Shown: one piece after another, positions 12,692 through 23,866 of the stretch | How positions within the stretch are numbered: position 1 is the stretch's first letter | Layout: the number at the start of each line of letters is the position of its first letter | From: Siphonodentalium dalli | Lineage: Eukaryota > Mollusca > Scaphopoda > Gadilida > Siphonodentaliidae | NCBI GenBank assembly: GCA_032622095.1 | Contig: CP136064.1 | Location: 256,721,863-256,785,862, forward strand | Length of the DNA: 64,000 bases | Direction of reading: 5' to 3' | The notes under the pieces: generated by a model | What the model was told of the DNA's origin: nothing | Database searches by the model: none | Seen by the model: only the letters and a program-made list of their open reading frames with translations | Program-made: the position numbers and the translations under genes

Positions 12692-13353
12692 TAGTTTTCT
12701 ATGCAGGTCCGTGTGGACTTTCCACTTCCTAAGATTCATGTATTACCACAAAGTTATGCATGATGATGGGGATTGCTTTTACGACTAACATACTAGAGGT
12801 AGTGGAATATGAGCCAAATTATAAAAAATAGACCAAATATTACCTTTTTCCAATGACATTGACTGTAGCAATTGACCTTGACCCTATAATGCATATAGCC
12901 CAGTCCATTGATGGATTCTTAATGGCAATATGAGTTGACATCATTTTTTCAAACAAAATTAGGCTCAGGTTTCCAGCAGTTGGATTTTCAATAATAATAT
13001 TTGATGCCGTTGTCATGGAAACCAGATTTTATCTCGACAGTTTGTCAGACCTCTCACCGGGCATCCCCAAAAAGTGTCCATTATAACTACGGAACACATA
13101 CGTGAAGTTTCATGATTTAGTTACTAAAGTCACAAAATTGCAGTTATTTTGGTCTTGATGGTAATGCATCGTCGCTTATGTACTGTCACAATTACCACAA
13201 CAAGGTAGTACTTAAAATGCAGATTAAAATGTGACTAAAATGTGCCATACAAAAATAAAAAGGTTCGTTGATTCTCAAAAGCGGCATTGTTTTTATTTTT
13301 CTTCAAATATATTGTGTCGTTGTCACGGAAACCTGGGTTTATAATGACATTTG
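12692..13353. repeat. Segment present only in the right arm of the giant inverted repeat
   Basis: In the left arm the text jumps from GTTAATTGTTAACC directly to GTGGTGT (around 8500). In the right arm 662 bp lie between the same flanks. The segment carries a diverged duplicate of adjacent arm sequence: GTTGTCATGGAAACC near 13,010 against GTTGTCACGGAAACC near 13,318, each followed by similar text. A left-arm deletion between related repeats is therefore more likely than a right-arm insertion. Confidence 0.75.
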
Positions 13354-15023
13354 ACACCACCCACCTGGGCACGCCCTCAAAAAAGTTTTCCCTATAACTA
13401 AGTAAATATTTGTATAAGTTTCGTGCTTTAGTCAATAAATTCACAATTCAACCCCTAACGGACCCCATATAAGTAAATAACTCTATAATATACACAAAAG
13501 CACGATATCTTGGGAAATAACTGATTTTGACCTATTTTGGAAAATGGCCATAAAGTTTAGAGGACGTTATCTCATGACTGGCTTGTCAGTTGCAACCATA
13601 GCACAGTTCTCCGTGTAGCCTATATGCTCCAGATTATTCCCGAGTAAAGATAACGTACTCAAAACTGATATATAAACTCAGTGGGTAGAAAATGTATGAC
13701 CCGATATGAAAAAAGCTAATATTTTGGTCAATGACCTTGACCTTTGTTTTTGACCTTGACATATGGTGATGACATCTCCAGTGTCAAATTAAAGCCCACC
13801 AAGGATAGCACCCCATATCAATGCCAAGATAGAGTTACTGCATTAAACGTTCTTGGTATAGACCATTATAGGCATATGTTTTATACCGGCCAAAAACACA
13901 CTCCGTTGCCATGGAAACACACATTTTCCACACTAAGGTACACTGTCCCAGTGTTCCCCAGCACTGACATAAACTTCAGACTATGAGATTTCAGAAAACT
14001 TTTGGTAGAATTTTCCCTCCAAATTGGTACCACTTCCCATTTTTGGGGAGCCTGGCTTATGGACTAAGAGGCATTTGAACCAACATAGGTGACCATGCTC
14101 GAAATATTCTGGTATTCGTGCCCCTTTGGTATGAAAATGCAATATTTTGGTCATTTTTTGAATACAAATCACATTTTCGATCAAAAGATCAAGGGCCATA
14201 ACTCTTGATAGCCCATATATTGTGGGTATTATGTATCAAATTATGAATGCCTATTCTGTACTAATTTCAGGCATGTATATTATGTCTATATGGTTTGGGA
14301 TCATAATCCAGATAAATTTCAATGAATATATGCCCCCCTCCTATTGCTGGGCACCTGCCTGTTGAAACTGTGGAGTGTCACCTTAAATATCTGCCTAAAA
14401 TATCACCATTTTTTCATTTACTTCACTTTAATTCACTAAATAAAGCTCTTTTGTGTAAAATATCCCATCCAATACCATATAGCCCATATTAGTTGCAAAC
14501 TTTACTAAATTAGTGTAGACTGGCTATTGGGTGGGGGGGTGACCAATCTCACTTGCCAAGATTTTGTGTGTGTTTAGTGAAATCCGTATAAAATTATACA
14601 AATCAAGTTCAACATTCTGGTGCAATTTTCTGTGTGAATCTACTTTAGTATTTATGAAAAAGATCTATATAAGTGTCAAATTCAAGTTTGTTGAGTTTTC
14701 ATCAAAACATAATATTTTGTGCCCAGTGCCAGTGGGTGGGGGTGTTGTTAGAGTGGTGGACATCTGCATTAACCAAGACCATGTCAAGAATATTGGGGAA
14801 ATGGGAGGGGGTCATTGTCAGTATATGCTGTTACCCCTAGATAATCACAATACAACTGACAGTTTTTAATAATCATAACAGCTATTTATCTTCAGAGGCA
14901 GCATTAGGCACACTGAGGAGCCACCCAATACTTCAACTAATTCCGGAAGTTCCTTCATTTCTCTCTCTATCATGTATGTTGGTATCTAACTGACAATGTA
15001 GTTGCTGACACAGCATAGGCTAC

Positions 15024-16780
15024 TATCCGAAATCATATCATGACTGTAAGATAATAAATTAGAAAGTCTGCATTTTATTTTGTAGTTTTTTTATAGCCAT
15101 TTTCACAACTATTTATTGTTTAAGGAAAAGTCATCATAAAACAACATAATGTCTGAAAAAATGAATCGATGTTGAGCGTTTATGTCTGTCAGATTATTGC
15201 AAACGTGGTTGAATAATATTTATGTTGTTTTATGTTGTTTTAGTTCCTTCACACGACAAAAAATGTTCTGCAAATGTCCACCAAAAAATTAAAATATGCA
15301 ATGAAAAATGTTTTATTTATTTTCTCCATGTCATTCATTTCAGAAATTCAGATAGTAGACCGAGTGTAGACCCTAATCGGGATAATAAGCTCGATAATGC
15401 AGTTGTTTTGCAGATACTTCCTATCAAACCAGGGGGTGGAAACAAGTTTTTTCCGGGCACGTATGGCGGGGTGGGTGGGTGGATCGATAGGACCAACGAT
15501 TTTTTTTTTCCGCAACTCAAAAATATTTTTCCTGCAAGTCTTTTTGACTGTTTTTGCAATAAATTTGGCTTAAAACACATCTATATGTCACTATTAACAT
15601 AAATGACAAATTTCATGATGATCAGACAAAAAGTATTGCCTGTAGCCCATGCTAACGGATTGAATTTTGAAATCCTAGATGGCTGCTGGCAGCCATGTTT
15701 TTTTTAACCGAATGACCCCAAAATGACTTGTTCCTATTTACATGTCAATGTTAACATCCATGACTAATAGTATTCACAGAAACTCATATACAGCTGTTTA
15801 CAGTGAATTTCCCCCCGCAAATCTCTGTTTTAGTGTTAAAAGGGGATGTCAAAAAATGGTGGGAAAAAAACTGCCGAAAACGGAAAAACATTTGGACGCG
15901 GGGGTGGGTGGGTCCCAACATGGGTCGATCAGTAAAAAATCAGTATACGTCCCTGCAAATTTTTTCCGACTCCCCCTGATCAAACTCTCTAATGACCTAC
16001 GTGACAAATGGTTTTTTTTTCGGGAACATTGATGATAATTTTTTGTCTTTGACCATTTTTGGGACAAACCCACCCCTTTACCCAATTTTCCCCCGTTTTT
16101 GGTAATGTTTGTCCAGCCATTCTTTGACACCAACCCCCTAGTAGCACACACACACAAGGATTTTCAAGAGAGAAAACAGTGAATGTTTTTCCTGGCATAC
16201 TATAATGATATAATTGCAGCATGCTGACTAACAAGAAGCAACAGTTGGCCACTTAATAAGACTAAATGATATTTTATTATTATTCTCTTCATTATATGCT
16301 TGACTTGAGTTATTAACTTATATAATAACTTTCTTTTCTTTTTTCAACCATATGAAAGTTAAGCATTTAATTACACGCACTAATTAAATTTGAACCTATG
16401 TTGTAAATGTGAAATGTCGAGAATGTTTACCACTTCCTCACTGAAATTGTTTGAAATAAATTTTATTACATCCAGAGCCATCAATGCAAAGTGTTGGTAT
16501 TTCAGTCAATCGCATTGTTGTGTGTGTGTAATAAATACAAAACCGCACAATAGTGTGAATCAAGAGAACGTTATTACACACTCATTTGTCATGCCGTAAG
16601 TTGCAACTCCATACATCTAAGGTTAGTATGTTGTGCTACAACAAACGTGTGTGATAACTCACCTCAATCAATGTGTGTTTTTTTTACTCGTATTCGCCTT
16701 ATGTATACGTAATACTATATTATGAAATATTATAAATATTCACCTTATTTTCATTGATGTGAACTATACTCTCCTGCAAT
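15024..16780. other. Intergenic, no convincing gene
   Basis: Low-complexity AT-rich DNA. Two G-rich stretches (about 15,425-15,485 and 15,835-15,960) share wording such as GGGTGGGTGG and TTTTTTCCG and look like diverged copies of one repeat; part of it recurs near 17,645-17,700. The ORFs here have no domain I recognise and run through homopolymers. Confidence 0.5.
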
Positions 16781-17451
16781 AGTCAGTGTTTCTGTCTACT
16801 ATTACAGGTTGTATATGTTATTAGTCAGTGTTTCTGTCTACTATTACAGGTTGTATATGTTATTAGTCAGTGTTTCTGTCTACTATTACATGTTGTATAT
16901 GTTATTAGTCAGTGTTTCTGTCTACTATTACAGGTTGTATATGTTATTAGTCAGTGTTTCTGTCTACTATTACAGGTTGTATATGTTATTAGTCAGTGTT
17001 TCTGTCTACTATTACATGTTGTATATGTTATTAGTCAGTGTTTCTGTCTACTATTACAGGTTGTATATGTTATTAGTCAGTGTTTCTGTCTACTATTACA
17101 TGTTGTATATGTTATTAGTCAGTGTTTCTGTCTACTATTACAGGTTGTATATGTTATTAGTCAGTGTTTCTGTCTACTATTACAGGTTGTATATGTTATT
17201 AGTCAGTGTTTCTGTCTACTATTACATGTTGTATATGTTATTAGTCAGTGTTTCTGTCTACTATTACAGGTTGTATATGTTATTAGTCAGTGTTTCTGTC
17301 TACTATTACAGGTTGTATATGTTATTAGTCAGTGTTTCTGTCTACTATTACAGGTTGTATATGTTATTAGTCAGTGTTTCTGTCTACTATTACAGGTTGT
17401 ATATGTTATTAGTCAGTGTTTCTGTCTACTATTACATGTTGTATATGTTAT
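16781..17451 (+). repeat. 42-bp minisatellite, about 16 units
   Basis: Near-identical 42-bp units containing TTAGTCAGTGTTTCTG and TTTCTGTCTACTATTACAG. Two unit types differ at one base (ACAGG or ACATG), in the order g t g g t g t g g t g g g g t across the 15 full units. Because 42 is divisible by three the array is open in frame, giving a repetitive 14-residue pattern (YMLLVSVSVYYYRL), but there is no supporting protein context. Each g-type unit resembles a 3' splice site (pyrimidines, CTACTAT, ACAG|G). Confidence 0.95.
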
Positions 17452-17681
17452 TTGTTCAGTTTGATATGGTAGTGATTGCTTGTGAATTTTTTCCCATGCG
17501 TTTTAAGTGTCAATGGACTTATAGTGACAGTAATTTACAAGATACTAAGTACTGACTGTTTGCAAGTAATATGGATCTTAACTGACATTATTTCCAAATA
17601 TTTAAGACTTAAAAGAGTAAAAAAGAAATTCACTTTGGTATCCCTTGAAACGTCATACGTGCCCGGAAGAAAACATTTTGA

Positions 17682-17699
17682 CCCCCCCCCCCCCCCCCC
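17682..17699. repeat. Poly-C tract (18 C)
   Basis: Homopolymer next to GTGCCCGGAAG, a context partly shared with the G-rich repeat near 15,440. Length in the assembly is uncertain. Confidence 0.8.
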
Positions 17700-18120
17700 A
17701 CCTGACGTTCACCGAATATTTCGGTAGCCAACTTATGGATCAGGCGTCAAATGTCAAACTCGGCGTGTTGGAGTAACGTTGCGATTGGTGGAAACTGTCA
17801 GTTCAAGGGTCATGCATAAACCCCTGATGTTCCACGTGCTCTTACACCCTAAATTTGTTATCTTAACCCAGCTGTCAATGGTGACGGTGACATGGTTATT
17901 TGAACGTGGCGTTGTAGCCAATCAGATCGATTGTTAAAACCAGTTGTGGGGACAAAATGTTATGTCACAAATATTACAATGCAGAATACGAATATAAAGC
18001 AGCCACACATATTCAAGAACGATGGAAATAAAAGGTCAGCAGACCACAGTGTCCCCCGAAAACGTGGCAAGTCGATGCCGCTTTGTTGAAGAAATTAAAA
18101 TTTGTTTTGAAATTTTCTTA

Positions 18121-18440
18121 GTTGAAAAGGGTTAATAACTCCGTAAAAAAAAACATTTCCGTCATCTATATACATGTTGCACATCTCCAATATGTGGGTA
18201 ACAATACTCTGAAGTTTCAAATATCTACGATCAAAACTGTAGGAGGAGTTGATTACACCACGAAGGTACCCTCATACAGAAAATTATAAAAAATGTTGAA
18301 AAGGGTTAATAACTCCGTCAAAAAATAATTTTTCCGTCATCTATATACATGTTGCACATCTTCAATAATTGGGCAACAATATTCTGATTTCAAATCTCTG
18401 GGATGAAAACTGTAGGAGGAGATGATTACACCATGAAGGT
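18121..18440 (+). repeat. Tandem duplication of about 174 bp
   Basis: Two diverged copies begin GTTGAAAAGGGTTAATAACT at 18,121 and 18,295. They share ATCTATATACATGTTGCACA and AACTGTAGGAGGAG. The second copy runs into ACGGACAAACGGACGG. No gene is visible. Confidence 0.85.
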
Positions 18441-18736
18441 ACTCAAAGGTGTGACGGACAAACGGACGGATGTACTGGCCAAAGTATACTTGTGGGGTGA
18501 CTGCACATACCCATGAATACTTGTGGGGTGCGATCTTTTGTTTGAGTAAATTGTGGGGTGCAACCCACAACTGACGATTTTTTAAAGAGCGTATTTTTAA
18601 AGAGCGGCCCCAAACTCTTGGTATCTGAAAACATAATTTTCATTTCATAAACGTATAGTAAATGGGGTTATCCTTTATAATCGGTTGATGGTTCTGAGCC
18701 CTTCCGTGACTGGGGCTTCCTGGAATTTTGCGAAAA

Positions 18737-18912
18737 CCCTGTGTCAATGCATTATCTTATATATGCAAGTCTCCCACATGGATCCTCGCATGTATAAGAA
18801 AATACATGGGCCTAACAATATTTGCCTTCACCTTGTAAGCCAGTGTATTCACTTATATATATGCGAGGCTCCTTATGGGAGAGTCGCATATATAAGAGAA
18901 TGCACTGGCACA
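18737..18912. repeat. Diverged double-hairpin core
   Basis: Two decayed hairpins (18,737-18,810 and 18,842-18,912) of the CCAATGCATTCTC / CTTATATATGCGAG type, separated by CCTAACAATATTTGCC. Neither the TTAA nor the TGTGACCC shell surrounds them, so this may be a free core or an old element that has lost its shell. Confidence 0.75.
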
Positions 18913-19397
18913 ATCATGCTATTTAAAGGGTTTGATACAGTATCACAACAATCACTTGTATCAAATTTCAAAAAGAAATTCAGGACTGATTTTGAGAAAA
19001 TTCATTTCAAAATACCAGCAAATATTGGCAATACGTGCATCTGGCCATTCAAGGTACTCAATCCGATCAGACCGTCCCCATATCATCAAGATACAACAAC
19101 AACAACATTTCTGCAAAATACCCTTTAGTTATCAGAATCGATTTATTACAACAAAAATAATGCTAACCACTGTCAACTATGGTATCAAAACTATGGTATG
19201 TTAAAAAAAATATGGCCGTATTATCACAAATGTATCACAAATTTGACCGTACTACCACTTGATTTTATATAGAGTTATCCATCTTCATCCGCAATTTTGT
19301 CCTAGATCCTCCGTTTGACAACGTGTTTCTGTGCCCATATTATTACACATCTCGAGAAATAACAAACTTCAAAAATCGATATCTGATCACTCTGAGC

Positions 19398-19490
19398 TTT
19401 GATGGGTGGGTTCCTCGACTCGAATAAAATATTTTTTACCCCCAAAGCCAAAGAAATAGTAATTTTGGAGCGTCTGATCGGATTGAGTAC
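19398..19490 (+). repeat. Dispersed repeat F, copy 1
   Basis: The text GATGGGTGGGTTCC...GACTCGAAT...TTTACCCCC...AAGCCAAA recurs at 29,003-29,092. It overlaps the first ATG and about 30 codons of the open frame of the HtrL/YibB-like exon, which argues that those codons are not protein-coding. Confidence 0.75.
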
Positions 19491-19521
19491 ATTTAAGATC
19501 ATCCAATTCGATTCATTTCAG

Positions 19522-20421
19522 CTAAAGTTCAGTGCATCCAGTAATCTAAAGCATGATGACATCACTTTTGTGACAGCATTCTTCAACCTCGGGAGCTTCC
19601 AGAAAGGACCCAATATTGAGTACGTGTACACACCGGATATGTACTTAAAGTGGATGTCCGGATTCGCCAATATGAAAAATCCTCTCGTTGTGTACACTGA
19701 TGACGGAGTAACAGCATCCATGATGAGGGATATAAGAAGAAAGTTTCAACATATAACCAGGATTATAAAAATATCACGGAAATCGTTGTGGGCATTTGAT
19801 ATTTCTAAAGAAATTAAAGATATATATTCTCAAGAAAACTATCCAAAGTTTTATCCTAACACCGTGAATGAAAACTATTCTTGCTCTATGCATGCCAAGT
19901 ATGAGCTGGTTAACAGAGTTGCGCAAGAAAATATGTTCAAGACGAAGTACATCGGATGGATTGACATGGGATATTTGAGAGATATTGTTATCGAAGGGGA
20001 TGACGTCATGTTTCCGTTAGTACCGCTCGACGCAGACGACACAAAGGTATCCTTTTCCCAGATCGATGAACCGGAAGTAGGTGTGACTAAAGAAGAGATT
20101 ATTTTAACCAATAAATTTTGGGTAGGTGGCGGAATGTTTTATGGGATACCGGAAGTTGTGATGACGTTTACGAAGGACTACATGCGCGCGATAAACGAAC
20201 TTATCAAAAGACGACTAATAAACACTGACCAACAGGTTATATACTCCTTATATGCTGGTTGCCTAGATGTGAAACCGAGGGTGCAAATACACGCGCATAC
20301 TAGCCATAGAGATAATGTCGTCTGGAAATGGTTTTATTTGGGATATCTACTCCGAGAACCGTGGTTGATATCTACAAGGACTAACTTGTCACTCGCATAT
20401 TACATGCATAGCCAAATGTGA
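19522..20421 (+). CDS. HtrL/YibB-domain protein, terminal exon
   Basis: The open frame runs from 19,399 (340 codons) to TGA at 20,419-20,421. A good 3' splice site (ATTCATTTCAG) ends at 19,521 in phase 0 and the first 30 codons lie in a dispersed repeat, so I start the exon at 19,522, leaving 299 residues. The protein resembles the HtrL/YibB family: ITFVTAFFNLGSFQ near the start, VVYTDDG (about residues 97-103 of the long frame), YIGWIDMGYLRD (about 184-195), and FWVGGGMFYG. Bacterial members lie in LPS-core gene clusters; the family fold is glycosyltransferase-like, but the reaction is unknown. The D-D and WID motifs would suit a nucleotide-sugar site (inference). Upstream exons, perhaps with a membrane anchor, were not found. 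No clear poly(A) signal closes the gene. Confidence 0.72.
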   Translation, partial: LKFSASSNLKHDDITFVTAFFNLGSFQKGPNIEYVYTPDMYLKWMSGFANMKNPLVVYTDDGVTASMMRDIRRKFQHITRIIKISRKSLWAFDISKEIKDIYSQENYPKFYPNTVNENYSCSMHAKYELVNRVAQENMFKTKYIGWIDMGYLRDIVIEGDDVMFPLVPLDADDTKVSFSQIDEPEVGVTKEEIILTNKFWVGGGMFYGIPEVVMTFTKDYMRAINELIKRRLINTDQQVIYSLYAGCLDVKPRVQIHAHTSHRDNVVWKWFYLGYLLREPWLISTRTNLSLAYYMHSQM

Positions 20422-20468
20422 TATGGATAATAATCTGGACTCACCCCATTATTTTTGCGCTAACACTG

Positions 20469-20539
20469 CGCCAATGCATTCTCTTATATATGCGAGTCTT
20501 CTAAAGGAGGCATCGCATATATAAGAGATTATATTGGCC
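20469..20539. repeat. Single hairpin module
   Basis: One palindrome with CCAATGCATTCTCTTATATA and a variant loop (TCTTCTAAAGGAGGCA). No partner hairpin or shell is adjacent. It lies about 50 bp upstream of shell-B copy 1. Confidence 0.8.
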
Positions 20540-20588
20540 TAATGCATTGACAAATATGATATAGATAGTAATCTGGACACACCCCATA

Positions 20589-20792
20589 TGTGACCCGCCA
20601 TATCAAATCCAGTCGTAAGTCGGGATTTTTTTTACCCTGTGCCAATGCCAATGCATTATTAAAAATTGTTAGGCCAATGCATTCTCTTATATATGCGAGG
20701 CGACCTATGGTCGACTCGCATATATAAGAGAATGCATTGGCACAGGGTAAAATAATCCCGACTTACGACTGGATTTGATATGGCGGGTCACA
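20589..20792. mobile_element. MITE shell B, copy 1 (one hairpin mostly deleted)
   Basis: Terminal inverted repeats of about 45 bp begin TGTGACCCGCCATATC, run through CAGTCGTAAGTCGGGA, and end in GATATGGCGGGTCACA. Inside is the core, but hairpin 1 is reduced to CCAATGCCAATGCATTATT; hairpin 2 (20,673-20,744) is intact. Non-coding. Confidence 0.88.
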
Positions 20793-21062
20793 AATAATGA
20801 AACTGGGGGTCCACCTTCACGTTTCATTAGGATTAACATGATTGTCATTTCATCCGCATAATGGCTTACTAAAAACAATATGATACCTTGTCTGCCTTCA
20901 AATTATCAAGGTATATTCAGCTAGTATATCTATAACTCTGTATGACTATATCGGATACTTTTTACGTGAAATTTTGCGTTAGAGTAATGAATAAATTTAT
21001 TTAAACAAATGTACATGAGGTCCCATTCAACCATTGAGTAGTTTTGTCTATATGTTTATTTT

Positions 21063-21092
21063 CTGGAATGGCCTGGAATGGCCTGGAATGGC
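21063..21092. repeat. (CTGGAATGGC)3
   Basis: Three exact 10-bp units. Confidence 0.9.
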
Positions 21093-21175
21093 CGCAATAA
21101 AATAAGCTGTGCCTGAGTTTTGTGTCCATTTCAGTAATGAATAAATTTATGTAAACAAATGCATATGAGGTCCCC

Positions 21176-21236
21176 AGAGGGTGAATTTAGTGATGCTAAG
21201 TAGCACAGCGGTCTATAATCACCAAATTCACCCTCT
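21176..21236. repeat. 61-bp mini-foldback
   Basis: AGAGGGTGAATTTAGTGAT and ATCACCAAATTCACCCTCT form 19-bp arms with one mismatch around a 23-bp loop. It interrupts the AATGAATAAA direct-repeat array. Confidence 0.75.
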
Positions 21237-21334
21237 GTTGACCTATATCATTTTCAGTACAACCGTATTTAGATTTTAATGAATAAATTTATTTATACCA
21301 TAAGTGTCCATGTTAGTGTGTGTTGTAATGTTGT

Positions 21335-21450
21335 AAATTTCAGCTGTACACCCTATTATGGGTATAAATTTCAGCTGTACACCCTATTATGTGTATAAAT
21401 TTCAGCTGTACACCCTATTATGGGTATAAATTTCTACTATGGGTGTAAAT
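21335..21450 (+). repeat. 31-bp tandem repeat, three units plus partial
   Basis: Units AAATTTCAGCTGTACACCC + TATTATGGGTAT start at 21,335, 21,366 and 21,397, with one G/T change, followed by a degraded partial unit. Confidence 0.9.
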
Positions 21451-22479
21451 ATTCAAACGTCATTCCATGGGCTAATCGTTTATACATGCTGCGTGTAGGG
21501 TACTTTGTGGGTAGGCGCCCCATTATATGGGTGTGTGACTCCTATTCAGTGGGTGATTATATCACGCCTATTGTATACCCTTAAAGGCTCACTAAATTAG
21601 TTCTCCTTAATTGACAGGCATCTCCTGCACGGGTTAATAATCTGGGGGCACGTTTCAACTTTCGGGTCTCTCTTCGGATACAGAAAACAGCAATAGGGAT
21701 CTTATGCAATAAAAGATATCGCAGTCACATAGAGCCGGTGTTTAAAAATCCAACACCACTTAAATTCCATATGACCTGTATCATCTTCAAATCGCACTGT
21801 TCATGTACGATGGAAAAACAGAAATCTCCGGCCGTATTTCGAAAATGATTTTAAGAACGTGTATATTCCTATATCAACCACACGACAGTCCGGCAACTTG
21901 GCTACTACAATTCCATCTGGACAGTACCTATCTAGAGTCCGGAAGGCGACTTTCGTTTGGTTTTCTTTTTCTTGTCAGTTTATTGGGGTCCAATTTTTCG
22001 AAATTATGTTACTGGCACAGCTCAATATTATGTCATCTTGGTTTGGAACACTGTTGGGGACGTGCATAACATTTGCGATGGAATTTTCTTAAAACCTATA
22101 GTATTTCCCATTGCTGCAAAGATGTTATCAAACATAAAACACGAGAATAACAGAACACATACTGCTCATGAAAATATAGATGCTTAAATTGAGAATTTGG
22201 GCCGACGAATCATCATAGAGAGGGGTCTATTTTGATTCACCGTTATTAATGGATATCTGGAACGCAGGATGTTATGTAAAACTATCATACAAACATTCAG
22301 AGATTTTGTTCGTATAATCTAGCTCTTTCCAAAAGATCGATATTACGTTTTTATAACGGAATATAACAATACTTATTATATATGAGCATAAACTTTCGTC
22401 TAAAAGTCCCATACTAAATCATACGGAAAATAATTTGATAAATCACGATATCTACTTGATTTAATAGGCAAGATGGGTT

Positions 22480-22852
22480 AAAGTGATGTGAAACACTCCG
22501 GTATGGTGAACAAATATAAATGGAGAATAATTTTGTTCAAAGTAGTAATTTTTACAAATAGTATATTCAAATTGACAACACACACCATCATTCTTATATC
22601 TGAATTAAATGCAGTGACTCTCGGTGGCGAAATCGTTTTCGTTAGTTTATCGCCGATATATGCGCCCCGGATCGAGTAGTAAATATTTACAATTGAGCGT
22701 AGTTCTGATGATGTTTTCTATGGAGTGGTACCGTCGATTTGCTTCAAATTTTCGTCGATGTTAGTAGAATGTTACATGCCTCCAGTTGCCGTAGCGCCCG
22801 AATACTAACTGATCAGTTTCACACACCCGAACAAGTACATAATATGTCTTTA
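22480..22852 (+). repeat. Dispersed repeat D, copy 1
   Basis: A stretch of about 370 bp matches 47,045-47,405 end to end, from GAAACACTCCGGTA through CGAGTAGTAAATATTTACA to GAACAAGTACATAATAT. Divergence is moderate with small indels. No ORF is conserved between the copies, so it is probably a non-autonomous element. Ends and class are unclear. Confidence 0.8.
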
Positions 22853-22886
22853 ATACCAAGACTTTGTCAGGCGACGTACTGAGTTA

Positions 22887-23286
22887 TTAACCCTTTACCC
22901 AACATAAGGGCCCTGTGCCAATGCATTCTCTTATATATGCGAGTCGACCATAGGTCGCCTCGCATATATAAGAGAATGCATTGGCTTAACACATTAAAAA
23001 TTATAAAATTGTTAAAGAATGTAAGAAAAAATGGTAAAAAGTGTTAAAAAAAGATTTTGTTTAGGCCAATGCATTCTCTTATATATGCGAGGCGACCTAT
23101 GGTCGACTCGCATATATAAGAGAATGCATTGGCACAGGGCATAACTGTAACTATCACAATGTGGTCAAGGAGCCGGTTCCAATGATATCCATATTTGTAT
23201 GGTTCTATTGAGACAGACCGAAGATATTTTAGGCTGTTGAAGCTTTATTTGGCCGGTTTTGGCCGGTTTGTTGGGTAAAGGGTTAA
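22887..23286 (+). mobile_element. TTAA MITE shell A, copy 1
   Basis: A 400-bp element bounded by TTAA at both ends, with TIR CCCTTTACCCAACA / TGTTGGGTAAAGGG. The TTAA target and CCC start match the piggyBac superfamily (inference; no transposase). Inside are hairpin 1 (22,916-22,986), an AT-rich spacer, hairpin 2 (23,063-23,136), and an asymmetric tail of about 150 bp with GGCTGTTGAAGCTTTATTTG and a doubled GGCCGGTTTT. Confidence 0.92.
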
Positions 23287-23475
23287 TGGGAATTGTAAAT
23301 CACTGGGTTTTTCCAAGGATAAAGTATCTACATTGTTGTTCATTTGATGGATCCATGTATATATACACGAGTCAGTAAGGTGTTTCAGGCCTATATGTGG
23401 CTTGGCAACATTGGTAGATATAGAGGATTTCACATGAGTTTCTATTTTATACGGAATTTATCAACCGAGTTCACT

Positions 23476-23519
23476 AAATTCGATTTGAGCCGAGGTTTAC
23501 CGAGGCTCAAATAGAATTT
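23476..23519. repeat. Short hairpin
   Basis: AAATTCGATTTGAGCCGAGG faces CCGAGGCTCAAATAGAATTT across TTTA, with two mismatches. Confidence 0.65.
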
Positions 23520-23775
23520 AGAGGACGAGGTTGATAACTTACGCATAAAGTAGGACGAGTGTGAGATACCTTTTATCACATGATCAAATAAACCCGAAGC
23601 AACGCGAAATATTCATCGAAAACAACAATCATAAACTACAGCGATCGCAAGTTATTTGAAGAACGCCGTGACGTCATCGCACGCGCTGTTATTAAACGTG
23701 TCTATTACCGATAATTATGAAACTGCTTTTATGGCCAAATTATGTGATAAAATATAATAAAACACTTATTGAATT

Positions 23776-23866
23776 GTTTCGAGGTTGACATGAGGATTTG
23801 TCAATCCTTGGAAGTTAATATTCACTTCGGCCTGCGGTTGATAAATCCTCATGTCAACCTCGAAAC
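23776..23866. repeat. Hairpin with 24-bp arms
   Basis: GTTTCGAGGTTGACATGAGG and its complement CCTCATGTCAACCTCGAAAC enclose about 45 bp. With the hairpin at 23,476 it may delimit one decayed element, but that is a guess. Confidence 0.7.

Larger units (their letters stand above)
10622..15023 (-). repeat. Giant inverted repeat, right arm
   Basis: Reverse complement of 6829-10,571 with a 662-bp block (12,692-13,353) absent from the left arm. The outer end reads GCTGACACAGCATAGGCTAC and homology stops sharply there. Flanks (AAATGGT on the left, TATCCGAAATC on the right) show no target duplication, arguing against a simple transposon insertion and for an inverted segmental duplication or an eroded foldback element. 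Confidence 0.93.
20985..21311. repeat. Three spaced direct repeats (AATGAATAAATTTAT)
   Basis: Copies near 20,986, 21,136 and 21,278 share AATGAATAAATTTAT; the first two also share AAACAAATG and TGAGGTCC. Spacing is about 150 bp, suggesting a degraded tandem array. AATAAA occurs in each, but no gene leads in close enough to call a poly(A) site. Confidence 0.6.

Noticed and set aside
6829-15023. Palindrome as a pure assembly or fold-back read artefact
   Set aside because: Scattered base differences, microsatellite length differences and a 662-bp arm-specific block argue for real, separately evolving arms, though only spanning reads can settle it.
15222-16252. Several ORFs of 80-126 codons on both strands
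   Set aside because: They run through poly-T and G-rich repeats, overlap antisense, and have no family resemblance.
16809-17555. 248-codon open frame across the 42-bp array
   Set aside because: The unit is a multiple of three, so one open frame gives an open array automatically; the peptide is a simple repeat with no flanking domain.
21803-22187. Overlapping ORFs of 76-88 codons with hydrophobic stretches
   Set aside because: Three frames are open over the same bases, with no splice-bounded exon or recognised motif.
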